A stretch of 64,000 nt of DNA from CAZCDS01 sp964497585 (GCA_964497585.1 CAZCDS010000028.1:1-64000), one strand, 5' to 3'. Numbered from the stretch's first letter, positions 52,864 to 62,243 are shown. Notes: generated by a model not told the origin, from the letters alone. Numbers and translations: made by a program.

Positions 52864-54907
52864 CGTTCTCCTCTTGTTTCTCCTGCTCGGTACCATCGGG
52901 CAGGGTGAAACAGAAGGTGCTTCCCTTCCCCTCACCTTCCGATTTAACCCAGACGCGGCCACCGTGCGTCTCTACGATCCGCTTCACAATTGCCAAGCCG
53001 ATCCCGGTTCCTTCCACCTGCCGGTTCAACCGTTCAAACAAGCCGAAGATCTTTTCGTGATATCTGCGATCGATTCCTGATCCATTGTCCGCAACATACA
53101 GGACGATTTCCCCGTCGTCCTGTCGGGCATCGACCCGGATCCGCGGATCCGGTTGGTCTCCCATGAATTTGACGGAATTGCTCAGCAGGTTCTCTATCAC
53201 CTCGCTGAGTCTGGAACGGTCGCCGCGGACAACGGGAAGATCCTCGCCGATTTCCACCGTAATCCCCCGGGCATCGATTCGGCCTCTGACCGTTTCTACT
53301 GCTTCGGCGACCAGCTTCTTGAACTCAACTTGTTCAGTGGTATTCACGAGGCGCCCGATGCGCGAAAGCTCCAGCAACTCGTCAAGCAGCCGACGCATCT
53401 TGTCCACTGCTCCGGATATACGCGCCAGGTCGGATTCTATGCGGTCTTGCTTACCGGCAGCAATGTCCTGCCTGAGGTAACCGAGAAATCCCTTGATGGT
53501 GATCAAGGGATTCTTCAGGTCATGGGAAACCGTGTACGTGAACCGTTCCAGTTCCGCGTTCTTTGCTTCCAATTCTTCATTCAACTGTGTCAGCTCAGTG
53601 GTGCGGGCGTTCACCTCGCTTTCCAGTTCCTCATGCCAGTTCTGAATCCGCTCAACCATGGAATTAAACGTCGCCGCGAGTGTACCCACATCGTCAGAGC
53701 TTGTGATGGGGCATCGTTTCCCGAGGTTGCCGGCTTCGACTTCGCGGGCAATACCACTTAGGAGGCGTATTGGCTTGGAAATGCGATTCGCAATCAAGAT
53801 TGCAAGGACGATGACACCCAACACGCCGAGCAGGCCCATGAGAGACAAATGGATGAGTCTCGTTTTGAGCGGGCCGAAGACTTCCGCCCGGTCTCGCTTG
53901 ACGACCATTCCCCAAGCGAGGCCGGGAGCGACCCGGATGTGGCGGTACGCCGCCAGTACGGGCTCGCCGCGGTAGTCCCTGCTTACGACGATGCCTTCTT
54001 TCCCTCCCGCGGCAAGCATCGCAGGCTCAGCCGTGATCCTGTACTCCAGTACCTTTGCTCTGGTCTTGTCGCGAAGTGGATACTTCAACGAGATCAGAAT
54101 TCTGAGATCCTGGTTGACGAGAACAATGTCACCGCTTGCCCCGAGCCCCCCGCCCGTGTAAAGGAGCGGTTTCACAAACGAGTCAGCATTGATATACATG
54201 ATCACGACTCCGAGAGGGTGCTCCCCCGTGTCGGGCTTGCGGGACGGACGTACCACGGTGCGGGAGATGACGAGGTACGGTCCTCTCGTGGTCGGAGACT
54301 TCTCTATGCCAACCGCTGTCCCTCGGCTCAACGCCAGAGCACTCTGAAAAAACCGGGTATGCCCAACCCTTACCCCTAGGTCTCCTTTATCCGTAGAAGC
54401 TATGATCACCCCCTCACGCGAGTCCGCTACCTGGATTTTCTGATAGACCTTGTATGCTTTGACCACAACGTCGAGATGACGCTCGACCGTTTTAAAGGAT
54501 TTGCCCCCTATGACAGAGCTACTCACTTCCCTCCACGGTCGGGTTAGCCCGTGCTCTGCGTAAGCTGTCTTGCCGTAGTGCTCCAACAGGGTCACCACCG
54601 CCTCATCCTGTGCAAGTACTTCCGCGTCTCCCTTACGCTCTTCCAGCCACAAGAGCAGGCGGTCCTTTTTCAGGTCAGCGATCAGGCTCAGTTCCTTGAG
54701 CGCCTCCGACCGTTCTCTTCCGTACGATCCGGAGTAGGTGGTGAAAGGTATACCGAAAGCCCAGACCAGGGTCACCAGCAGCAGCAGTACAGTGAAGAAA
54801 AAACCGAAGCTCAGAGCGATTTTTGAACGAAGGTTAAGGAAAGAGGAGGGAATTGAAGATGTTGCACCTTCAGATACTCCTTGTTCCCTTTTGGCATCAA
54901 TTCCCAT
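52820..54907 (-). CDS. dCache-HAMP-HisKA-HATPase membrane sensor kinase
   Basis: A 695-residue membrane kinase. Two helices (about 25-50 and 350-375, GLLGVLGVIVLAILIAN) bracket a ~300-residue periplasmic double Cache sensor with TDKGDLGVRVGHTRFF and RTVVRPSRKPDTGEHPLGV. HAMP (375-430) is followed by a coiled coil, a HisKA with FTYTVSHDLKNPLITIKGFL and a HATPase with NLLSNSVKFMG, DNGSGID and GTGIGLAIVKRI. The kinase core is of the phytochrome (Cph1-like) type that signals to Rcp1 regulators, and such a regulator follows, overlapping it. ATG at 54907 is preferred to the upstream TTG. Ligand unknown; Cache domains bind small molecules such as organic acids. Confidence 0.93.
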   Translation of the reverse strand: MGIDAKREQGVSEGATSSIPSSFLNLRSKIALSFGFFFTVLLLLVTLVWAFGIPFTTYSGSYGRERSEALKELSLIADLKKDRLLLWLEERKGDAEVLAQDEAVVTLLEHYGKTAYAEHGLTRPWREVSSSVIGGKSFKTVERHLDVVVKAYKVYQKIQVADSREGVIIASTDKGDLGVRVGHTRFFQSALALSRGTAVGIEKSPTTRGPYLVISRTVVRPSRKPDTGEHPLGVVIMYINADSFVKPLLYTGGGLGASGDIVLVNQDLRILISLKYPLRDKTRAKVLEYRITAEPAMLAAGGKEGIVVSRDYRGEPVLAAYRHIRVAPGLAWGMVVKRDRAEVFGPLKTRLIHLSLMGLLGVLGVIVLAILIANRISKPIRLLSGIAREVEAGNLGKRCPITSSDDVGTLAATFNSMVERIQNWHEELESEVNARTTELTQLNEELEAKNAELERFTYTVSHDLKNPLITIKGFLGYLRQDIAAGKQDRIESDLARISGAVDKMRRLLDELLELSRIGRLVNTTEQVEFKKLVAEAVETVRGRIDARGITVEIGEDLPVVRGDRSRLSEVIENLLSNSVKFMGDQPDPRIRVDARQDDGEIVLYVADNGSGIDRRYHEKIFGLFERLNRQVEGTGIGLAIVKRIVETHGGRVWVKSEGEGKGSTFCFTLPDGTEQEKQEENDDAGRYESGPARRR

Positions 54908-55157
54908 AGGCTTCTCGGCTTCGTGAAACAACTGAATCGATCAGAGAATGGCGAGACGCCCAACGCGTTTACAATTATTTTTTTGAGGTTACCCCAGCAG
55001 GAGCTGATAGTCAATTGTTTCGCGGAGAGGACGGTATGAACGAACCTGAAACGGCTGATTGCCCACTTGGCCGACGCCTCCCCATGAATTCGGAGCAAAA
55101 ATCCTGACGGTTCGCGAACACGGCGGAAATGTTCGGTTCGCATCCTGTTGGGGTTGG

Positions 55158-55523
55158 TCAATGATCTCCATCAACGCCGAAAATCTCCCTGAGGCGCAGC
55201 ACCAACGGGTCTTCCACAGACGGATCCTGCCTCAGCCGGCAAAAGTCCTCCCACAAGTCGTATGGCAAGATCGAGGGCTCGTATTCGATGGTAGCGGACA
55301 GAGACCATGGATGAAGACGAAAGCCCTTCATACCTGGGATACGAGCCACTTCCTTTTCGATATTTAGTCCGTTCACGAGGGTAAAGAGCCTGGGGAGATC
55401 GGCCAGGCGCACCCCCAGGGTGATACAACCCGCAGTGTGTTTCCTGCGTTCAACGAGACGAGCGGCGTTCTTGAGGAGCTCCACTGCCTGCTCCGCATCA
55501 GGAGAATGTGCAGTCTGTTGCAT
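55158..55523 (-). CDS. hypothetical protein
   Basis: A 121-residue soluble protein I do not recognise. The N-terminal third is helical (DAEQAVELLKNAARLVERRKHT); the rest alternates short strands and helices (CITLGVRLADLPRLFTLVNG, FRLHPWSLSATIEYEPSILPYDLW). A GAGAGGTC ribosome site precedes ATG 55523; 17 further codons are open upstream. It is transcribed in the same direction as the upstream signalling genes but 250 bases away, so probably alone. Confidence 0.65.
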   Translation of the reverse strand: MQQTAHSPDAEQAVELLKNAARLVERRKHTAGCITLGVRLADLPRLFTLVNGLNIEKEVARIPGMKGFRLHPWSLSATIEYEPSILPYDLWEDFCRLRQDPSVEDPLVLRLREIFGVDGDH

Positions 55524-55778
55524 TTCTTGACCTCTCCCTACGGCCGCACCCACGGGGCGCAAAAGGGACGGCAATCTTTTGACTCGTTGGTGGCCGGGTC
55601 CGATAGGCCGGTAGCTTGTCGACGCAACCGGTTAAGGTGCAGGATTGATCCTATCATAGGTTGCCGAAATATTTGAACGAGAAACGGCCAAGCGCAGTGC
55701 AACTGACCTTGCCCTTTCCTGAGACTCGTCTCGGTTGTTGTGGTATACTTGTAATAGTGGTCGCTTGAGGAGGGGCCT

Positions 55779-56495
55779 ATGGCGGAACGCGAGGTGAACG
55801 TAAGGCAGGCTTTGAAAGACATCCTCGGGGGCATGGATGACCGCTCACTCATGGAGAAATATAGACTCACTCCCAAGGGGCTCCGGCACCTGTACGAAGA
55901 ACTTGTCGACGCCGGGCTACTCATGCGCGTAGACAAGAAATATGTCATGCCGCCCCGAAAAAGAATCATAACAGGCCAAATAGTCAATGATATTCGCTCA
56001 GGTATGAGCGACTCCCAACTCATGAACCGCTATCGGCTCTCGGCCGTGGAACTTCAAATTACCTGTAAGCTCCTCGTGGAGCGCAAGTTCATCGCGCAGG
56101 AGGAAATCGATAATCGAACTCCCATTGCTGATGAGAGGATCACCCCTTTCACGCCGAGGAAGTCGCCGAGACATCGTTCGCCCATCAGTGTGACGGCAAT
56201 CGGCGAAGAAGACCCGGAAAAGGAAGGGTTGGTGCTCGATATTTCCGAAAAGGGCGTGGGAGTGATTGGCGTCGAAGCGACGGTCGGTGAAATGCAGACT
56301 CTCACCGTACTGGGCGATGAATTCGGCGAAGTGGCTCCCTTTCAGTTCGATGCGGTGTGTCGATGGGCCAAGAGAGAATCGAGCGGAGAATTGATTGCCG
56401 GATTCGAAATAATCTCGATATCCGACGAGAGCCTCGAAGAGCTTCGAAACTGGATACGTGTCTGTACCATAGGATTCGACGAACGAGCCGACTAA
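55779..56495 (+). CDS. two-module HTH-like protein fused to PilZ
   Basis: A 238-residue protein. Two copies of the short module seen at 21453 occupy residues about 8-48 (ALKDILGGMDDRSLMEKYRL) and 65-106 (IVNDIRSGMSDSQLMNRYRL). A PilZ domain follows (about 125-235): RKSPR at 127-131 gives the RxxxR half and DISEKG at 154-159 the DxSxxG half of the c-di-GMP-binding motif, so binding is likely. Together they suggest a regulator that reads c-di-GMP; that the modules bind DNA is inference. GAGGAGG precedes the ATG, and a GAGAC-TC-GTCTC palindrome lies 58 bases upstream of the start. Confidence 0.82.
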   Translation: MAEREVNVRQALKDILGGMDDRSLMEKYRLTPKGLRHLYEELVDAGLLMRVDKKYVMPPRKRIITGQIVNDIRSGMSDSQLMNRYRLSAVELQITCKLLVERKFIAQEEIDNRTPIADERITPFTPRKSPRHRSPISVTAIGEEDPEKEGLVLDISEKGVGVIGVEATVGEMQTLTVLGDEFGEVAPFQFDAVCRWAKRESSGELIAGFEIISISDESLEELRNWIRVCTIGFDERAD

Positions 56496-56842
56496 CCGTC
56501 CGGATATTCTCGCCTTTCCTTGGAATCCGGTGACGAACCTCCCTTCCGGTCAGGGGTTCGGGTGAGAACCGTACCAATGCAGCATTCTCAAGCCAAAAGC
56601 AAATAATTGCAGGAGCATACGCGTTAAATCCTTCACGAGAATAATTTTTCCGTGAAATTGTCACACGCTTCGACCGCTTGCACGTGTCAGGGTGAGGCTG
56701 TTTCCTTCACGCTGTGAGGTGTCAAGCTATCTTTCGCGGGTGGTCCTACGTCACAAGAAGTAAGACCGACCACACCCGCGTACCGGCCACGGACCTTGCG
56801 TACAGGCCCAAGAAATGAGCCGGAGCCGGTCGAGGAAAGAAC
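56496..56842. other. 347-base intergenic region with an inverted repeat
   Basis: Inverted repeat CGCGGGTG (56735-56742) and CACCCGCG (56773-56780), with extra GTC/GAC pairing inside, could form a hairpin about 65 bases before the next gene. No gene seen. Confidence 0.45.
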
Positions 56843-57223
56843 TTGAAAGCCATGGGTAATCCGAGTATGCTGAAGGTTATTGTGGCGGATTTCGGTTGCC
56901 CGCCATGTGAGCGCCTGATTTTTCAGGTTATGGAAGGAGAAGTTTGCTGTGAAGAGGGTCGGGAACTAGTGAGGCAAGAATTGGCTGACAGACCGAAGGT
57001 CAAGATCAAGGTCAAGGAATTCGTCAACGACGTTCGGCAGGGTATGGATGACCAGAGCCTCATCAGGAAGTACAATCTCAGCGTAACAATGCTCCCGAAG
57101 GTTCTCGATCAACTGGTGGCCGCAGGGCACCTGAATGAACAGGATCTCGCGGCACGAAATATCTTTGACAGTACTCAGAAGGTTGCGCAATTGTTCAGCT
57201 TCCCAGGAGACGAGTTGGAATAG
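56843..57223 (+). CDS. single-module HTH-like protein with N-terminal cysteines
   Basis: A 126-residue protein whose second half, residues about 56-97 (FVNDVRQGMDDQSLIRKYNL, then a leucine-spaced helix ending LVAAGHL), is one copy of the module shared with the genes at 21453 and 55779. The first half carries CPPC (residues 19-22) and CC (35-36), a possible metal site. Two starts are possible: TTG at 56843, which has GAGG seven bases upstream, or ATG at 56852. It follows the PilZ-fusion gene on the same strand. No family name applies. Confidence 0.72.
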   Translation: MKAMGNPSMLKVIVADFGCPPCERLIFQVMEGEVCCEEGRELVRQELADRPKVKIKVKEFVNDVRQGMDDQSLIRKYNLSVTMLPKVLDQLVAAGHLNEQDLAARNIFDSTQKVAQLFSFPGDELE

Positions 57224-57395
57224 TGTGGGGGCTTCCTCGTCGGGGGTGAGAGTTTCCTCCAACTTAGTCTTCCGTTATTTGAATACACTAAGGAATTCCA
57301 GGTAGGGGAGGAGACGGTCGCTGTCCGAATCTGCAATCCGAGTGGTCTGCACCGTCACGTCGGCTGAACTGTTTGGCGATGTGGGCCGGGCTCTC

Positions 57396-58589
57396 CTAGT
57401 ACTCCAGCGGCACGAGGCTATAGACGTGTACAGCTTCCGGAAGATTCTTGAAGCTCATCGACCCTCTGTCGTATAGCACCATATTATCACGGATGCGCCG
57501 GGCAGTTTCGGGACCCACGAGGATCTCTCCCTCCTTGGCCGCGGAAGCGATTCGCGATGCAAGATTCGTCACCGGGCCCGACGCGGTATAGGTCATCCGC
57601 GTGTGGGATTCTCCGGAAAAACGGCTCATACCGACCAGCGCCACTCCTGAGTTGATGCCCATGTTAATGAGTAAAGGGAAGAAGAGACCCCGCAACTCGT
57701 CGTTGATCTTCCGGGTCCTGCCGCGAATTCCCAGCGCGGCCGCGGCCGCGTTCAGAGCGTGTTCGTGCTTTTCGCCCGGAAAGATTGCCATCAGTCCATC
57801 ACCTGCGGTTTCGTTGACGTCCCCACCGTGCCTGTAGATTGTATCGAGAAAAGCAGAAAAGTACTTCTCGATGATGAAGTTCGCCTTATCTCGCGTGAGT
57901 GTGGTGCTGATACGCGTGTAATCCGCCACGTCCAGGAAGAGAATGGAAACGTCCAGTTCTCTTTTATCGAGCAAAGGAGCTTCAGGATTCTTTTCCACGA
58001 TCCGTTGAACGGTCTCGGGAACGAACGGCTTGATGTGACTCATAATGCGCTCCAACGTGAGCTTCTCCGTAGCCATCCTGTGATGCTTCTTTGCATTGAT
58101 GATCGTGTTGGTCGCAAGGTCCGTCAGATCTCTGAGTAATACCATGTCTCTATCGTTGAGCGTGTGGCCGTCCTCTGTCACGACACTCAAGACAGCGAGG
58201 GGCTCTTCACCGTCGTAAATGGGCAAAGCCACTTCGCATGCAGGCTCCTCGAGCGCTTCGGAAATCGGTCGCGGGATGTCTGTATCAGGGGCGCACTGAA
58301 ACGCGACCGGTGTCGTGAGGGCCATGTCAACGGACCTCTTGCCACGCTTGCAAAGTTGGCAATTCACGTTACTCTTTCTTGCAGCACAATGAAGGGGGCG
58401 CGTGTATGAGGGTGCATCGGGATCCACGAGAATCAGGCACGCTTCTCTCGCGTGGGGGACCGTGATCTTCACCTCGTCCCGAATATTCTCGAGGATGTCT
58501 CCTATGTTTAGAGAGGCCGTTATCTTGCGCGCGACCCGGGAAAGGTTCTCAAATCGATCTTTGTAAATGGAAAAGTCACTCGTGTCCAT
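57396..58589 (-). CDS. GAF-class III adenylate/guanylate cyclase
   Basis: A 397-residue soluble nucleotide cyclase. A GAF domain spans about 15-160, with CLILVDPDAPSYTRPLHC and a cysteine-rich NCQLCKRGKRS insert. The catalytic domain (about 205-380) has the first metal Asp in ILFLDVADYTRIST, the second in ETAGDGLMAIFPG, the GINSGVALVG strand and the MTYTASGPVTNLASRI block with the transition-state Asn and Arg. Whether the product is cAMP or cGMP cannot be decided safely. The start at 58589 has AGGAC upstream. It would couple a ligand or redox cue sensed by GAF to cyclic nucleotide output. Confidence 0.9.
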   Translation of the reverse strand: MDTSDFSIYKDRFENLSRVARKITASLNIGDILENIRDEVKITVPHAREACLILVDPDAPSYTRPLHCAARKSNVNCQLCKRGKRSVDMALTTPVAFQCAPDTDIPRPISEALEEPACEVALPIYDGEEPLAVLSVVTEDGHTLNDRDMVLLRDLTDLATNTIINAKKHHRMATEKLTLERIMSHIKPFVPETVQRIVEKNPEAPLLDKRELDVSILFLDVADYTRISTTLTRDKANFIIEKYFSAFLDTIYRHGGDVNETAGDGLMAIFPGEKHEHALNAAAAALGIRGRTRKINDELRGLFFPLLINMGINSGVALVGMSRFSGESHTRMTYTASGPVTNLASRIASAAKEGEILVGPETARRIRDNMVLYDRGSMSFKNLPEAVHVYSLVPLEY

Positions 58590-58757
58590 GCGTATTGTCC
58601 TGCAGCATCGATCCGGCGTGATACGGCTGGGCGCAATCCAGTTTCCCGCCGCGGCAGCCACGCGGTCCCCCTGCGGACGCGAATCCCCGCTGGTATTACT
58701 ATAGTCGGGTTGCCTGAACCGGGCAAGTCTGTCCGGACCTTCGACCGCAAAATGGGA

Positions 58758-60179
58758 TCAGATTCCCACTCTGACCCGGTACTTCACGACGGTTTCTCCG
58801 TCCTTGGGTACCTTCACGTCAAAGCGTATGGTAAATGCATCGAGCTTCTTATAGGGATGGTTGTTGCTGATGATTTTCCAGTTGGCAAAGAGGGGCTCGA
58901 TGAGTCCCACCTCGACGGCCTTGTTCTTGTGGTTCCTTACTTTGATTTCCCACTCGGATTCGTGCAGCCGTGATGTGATGCGCTTGTAATCCAGTTGAGT
59001 CCGCTCGGCAACCACATCGAAGGCCTCACCGATCTTGAGTTTCACTTCTTCGTCTTTCGCGGTGTGGTCGATCCGGTCCTCGCCGATAAATTGTTGACTT
59101 CCATCGTCGTCGCTTTTGTAAAGTCGCATGATCCCTGCAGGGAGCGGCATCCCGAGATTGTTCTCCTTGGAGTTCTTGAACTTCACATACACGCTGACCT
59201 TCTGTTTGGGATTTCGCTCTCTGAATTGCCTGGTGAAGTAGTGCTTATACGCGTAAACAAGCAGCTCTTTACGCAGCTTGGCGCCCTCCGCTTCCAGGAG
59301 GCTCACCTGCTTGGTCTGCTTGTCTTTTATCGTCGTCTTGCGCTGTAGATCGTAGATGTGGTACTCGAAGAATGCCTTTTCCTGGAATCGCTTCTGCCTG
59401 GCTTTTCTTGTTTCTGCAGCCATGGGGGCAGCTAGTCCGACATGCTCCACTCGCGCTCGATGAACCTCACCTGCCACCAGTTTGAGACGCGCGTTCTTGT
59501 AGGTCGCGCCGCTCTTATTATCGAGAGTAACCCACCCGGAGAGGTCTGCCGCAGTATCGTCCTTGTTGAGAACGACCACGTAGTCAGCCCTCCAGTTTAT
59601 GTTGTTGGTGAGGTAGGATACTTCCAGCTTACGCGGCTTATCGTTGGTAGTCTCGTAGAGCCACGTGAGCGTTGGTTTTGCGATGAGGTTCTCCGGTAAT
59701 TCGGGGAGAACCCGAACACCGGGATGTCCGAGATAAATCTTGTCATCGATTCGGAAGATCTGCCCCTGATTATTGCTCAGGAGCGTTGCCTCGACCTCTT
59801 CTTTTCTATCCTGGTACTTGTTCCAATCTATGAGCTTGATCTTTTTGCCGACATACTTGTCCAGCAACTTGTTTGCATTTATCAGGTCATATTCGTAATT
59901 CTGCTCCAGTACAGTGAATCCCTTGGGATCATCGACCGATTTGACATGAACCGTCACCGGCATAATGCGCGCGGCCACGTCCATGAACCTCAGTTCGCCG
60001 ACACCTTTACCGAGCCGTATTTGTCTCGTGTCCTTTATTAGGCCTAAATTGTTGTTGTACACTGTGACTTCGACCCCGGTCTGGTCGGTCTGGGTACTCT
60101 TGCGCACGTTCTGCGCGTGGGAAAAGGACACCGCGACCGTCAGGACCACCAAACAGATCAGGCTGCTCCGTATTCTCAT
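58758..60179 (-). CDS. DUF4139 family exported protein
   Basis: A 473-residue secreted protein. A signal peptide covers residues 1-22 (SLICLVVLTVAVSFSHAQ). The DUF4139 domain is seen in VEVTVYNNNLGLIKDTRQIRL, then LEVSYLTNNINWRADYVVVLN, WVTLDNKSGATYKNARLKLVAGEV and a beta-rich C-terminal third ending GETVVKYRVRVGI. The family is common but uncharacterised. The start at 60179 has AAGGAG eight bases upstream; the open frame continues 53 codons into the terC end. It is the second gene after terC. Confidence 0.9.
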   Translation of the reverse strand: MRIRSSLICLVVLTVAVSFSHAQNVRKSTQTDQTGVEVTVYNNNLGLIKDTRQIRLGKGVGELRFMDVAARIMPVTVHVKSVDDPKGFTVLEQNYEYDLINANKLLDKYVGKKIKLIDWNKYQDRKEEVEATLLSNNQGQIFRIDDKIYLGHPGVRVLPELPENLIAKPTLTWLYETTNDKPRKLEVSYLTNNINWRADYVVVLNKDDTAADLSGWVTLDNKSGATYKNARLKLVAGEVHRARVEHVGLAAPMAAETRKARQKRFQEKAFFEYHIYDLQRKTTIKDKQTKQVSLLEAEGAKLRKELLVYAYKHYFTRQFRERNPKQKVSVYVKFKNSKENNLGMPLPAGIMRLYKSDDDGSQQFIGEDRIDHTAKDEEVKLKIGEAFDVVAERTQLDYKRITSRLHESEWEIKVRNHKNKAVEVGLIEPLFANWKIISNNHPYKKLDAFTIRFDVKVPKDGETVVKYRVRVGI

Positions 60180-60300
60180 GAGCGTCTTCTCCTTGTTGCC
60201 GGAGGGTTCGCCGGCTTTTTGAAGGGTTCTTCGCAGAAGAGAGCGGAATGTTACGGAACCGCCGGTAGATCGGCTCCGGCCATGTCTATTCTTCCCTCCT

Positions 60301-61044
60301 TCATTCACCTCCAACTCTGGAGCCCAGTGCCTCGGCAATGGACGGCTCTGCTCGTGATTCCTGCCACTTTACGAAAAGTCTTCCCAGCACTATCACAAGC
60401 ACTGCGCCGAGCGCTTGCGTGACGTGGATCATCCATTCGGGAGGGTGCAACAGGTTCGTGACGACGGGATCCGTCATGACCAGTTCAGCAGCGACTTTTC
60501 CCAGGACCGCTGCTCCCACGTATACTATTATCGGATAGCGCTCCATGAGTGATGCGAGAATCGCACTCGCGAAGATCACCAGGGGAATGCTCAATCCGAG
60601 GCCCAGCAGCAGCATAAAGACACTCCCTTTGGACGCACCGGCCAGCGCGAGCACATTATCGACGGACATGGTCAGATCCGCCACCAGGATGATCTTTATC
60701 GCATGCCACACGGACTTGGCTTTGGCTTCCTTCTCTTCGACTTCCTTCTCTTCACCGAGGAGTTTGATCCCGATCCAGAAAATCAGAATGCCGCCGCCAA
60801 GCTTCATGAAGCTGAACCTGAGAAGCTGAGCCGCAAAGAAGGTCAGAATCACTCTGAGCGCCACGGCGAGACCCGAGCCGCACAGTATGGTCATGCTTCG
60901 CTTTTCTTTTGGGACCGTCTGGGCTGCAAGCGCGATCACCACCGCGTTGTCGCCGGCGAGGACCAGGTCAATGATTATGATGCTCAGGATTCCTACGAAG
61001 AATTCCCCGTTGAGCGAAAAATGAAAAGCAGCGGAAAAATCCAA
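60301..61044 (-). CDS. TerC family integral membrane protein
   Basis: A 247-residue membrane protein with seven helices. Both conserved acidic helices are present: IIIIDLVLAGDNAVVIALA near residues 22-40 and ILVADLTMSVDNVLALAG near 113-130. TerC-type proteins are proposed metal-ion (often Mn) exporters that metallate exported enzymes. The start codon is TTG, with AAGGAG seven bases upstream and no nearby Met. DUF4139 follows 121 bases downstream. Confidence 0.92.
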   Translation of the reverse strand: MDFSAAFHFSLNGEFFVGILSIIIIDLVLAGDNAVVIALAAQTVPKEKRSMTILCGSGLAVALRVILTFFAAQLLRFSFMKLGGGILIFWIGIKLLGEEKEVEEKEAKAKSVWHAIKIILVADLTMSVDNVLALAGASKGSVFMLLLGLGLSIPLVIFASAILASLMERYPIIVYVGAAVLGKVAAELVMTDPVVTNLLHPPEWMIHVTQALGAVLVIVLGRLFVKWQESRAEPSIAEALGSRVGGE

Positions 61045-61649
61045 ATTGCGGCTCCTTGCAGGCTGGACCGGTCCGCTCTCTTCCTGTTCGATCGTTCACG
61101 GCAGGCACTCCTTTTTGGCGAAACGTAGAGCCTGCGAAAAGAAATGACCGATAGCCGAGAGGGGACGCGTCGGTATCCCCATTACTTGACGACACTCTCA
61201 AACTCCTGGGCGCGTGCTCGAATCCTGAACAGCCTGTCCCTGGATCGCATGGTGGTCGTCGGTAAGGCAGTCATCCACTGGATTCGGAGAGGAGACTCCC
61301 CTCCCCTCCGCCTCCCCATCGCGTGGTGATGCGGGGATATCGGATCGAACCGTCGATGAGAATTTCGGACATCATTTTTTGCAAATGCTATAACCACAGT
61401 CTTGTATAGTGGAACGCGGAGATGTCCACGTCAAGGATTATTGCGTTGGCAGTCTTCCCAAATCCGGTTGAAGACACAATTGTAACCGGATGCCGGCAGA
61501 TGCTCTCTTGTTGGTGCCTCGACATCAGTCTGGGAATGCTGCGGCGAGGTTCTGCTCTCGCTTGGGCCAAGGCGAACGTCCGGGGATGTGGGCTCCGAGG
61601 CTCCACCTGAGAACCAGAGGAAGGAGAGGATTCGATTCCGCAAAGGCCT
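61045..61649. other. 605-base intergenic region
   Basis: Lies between divergent terC and histidine-phosphatase genes. A 62-codon plus frame (61422-61610) has no ribosome site or motif. An AT-rich patch at about 61370-61410 with TTGCAA and TATAGT spaced too widely was the best promoter guess and is not listed. No gene seen. Confidence 0.45.
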
Positions 61650-62243
61650 ATGATCGTTCTGGCCAGGCACGGTCAAACAGCGTCCAATAGGGACGGGCGA
61701 GTGATGGGAGGATCCGATTCCCCCCTCACCTCCGGCGGGAGAAGGAGTTCTGCAGCACTGGCTGAGACTCTTCGTGCGGAGCGAGTCACGCTCATCCTGT
61801 CGAGCCCCCTGGGAAGAGCTGTGGCGACGGCGGAGATTTACGCGCGGGCCCTGCATGCTCGGATCAATATCGTTGAATCCATGGCCGAGCTTGGTTGCGG
61901 GGTATGGGAGGGAAAGCTCCGTCGAGAGGTTGTGCGACCGGGCGGCCAGCTCCGGAACACCTGGTGGGAAAGACCTCCGGGGGGCGAAAGCTGCGCGGAG
62001 GGGGAAGAGCGGGTCAGGCCTCTTGTCCGGGAACTGAGATCAAATCGCACGGAGACCGCGATCCTTGTCGTTGGCCACGCTTCCGTGAATCGGGTCTTCT
62101 TGAAGGTCTGGCTCGATCTCGCGCCCGAGCTTGCCCTGAGGATCATCTGCCACCACGACCGGGTTTACCTCCTTGGAAGCGATGCGGGAACTCGCTGCCG
62201 GTCGGCTAGTGGCGAGGAGCATGAAGGGCTGCTCCTCGGGTAG
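61650..62243 (+). CDS. histidine phosphatase superfamily protein (phosphoglycerate-mutase-like)
   Basis: A 197-residue enzyme of the RHG fold. LARHGQTASNRDG carries the phosphorylated histidine, SSPLGRAVATAE the second Arg, ELGCGVWEGK the acid-base Glu region, and VVGHASVNRVFLKV the second His (usually SHG, here GHA). Members act on phospho-sugars, nucleoside phosphates (CobC) or others; the substrate is not evident. AAAGG lies six bases before the ATG. Its end overlaps the convergent methyltransferase by 38 bases. Confidence 0.9.
   Translation: MIVLARHGQTASNRDGRVMGGSDSPLTSGGRRSSAALAETLRAERVTLILSSPLGRAVATAEIYARALHARINIVESMAELGCGVWEGKLRREVVRPGGQLRNTWWERPPGGESCAEGEERVRPLVRELRSNRTETAILVVGHASVNRVFLKVWLDLAPELALRIICHHDRVYLLGSDAGTRCRSASGEEHEGLLLG

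Noticed and set aside
61422..61610. 62-codon plus-strand frame before the histidine phosphatase
   Set aside because: No ribosome site, mixed composition and no recognisable motif.
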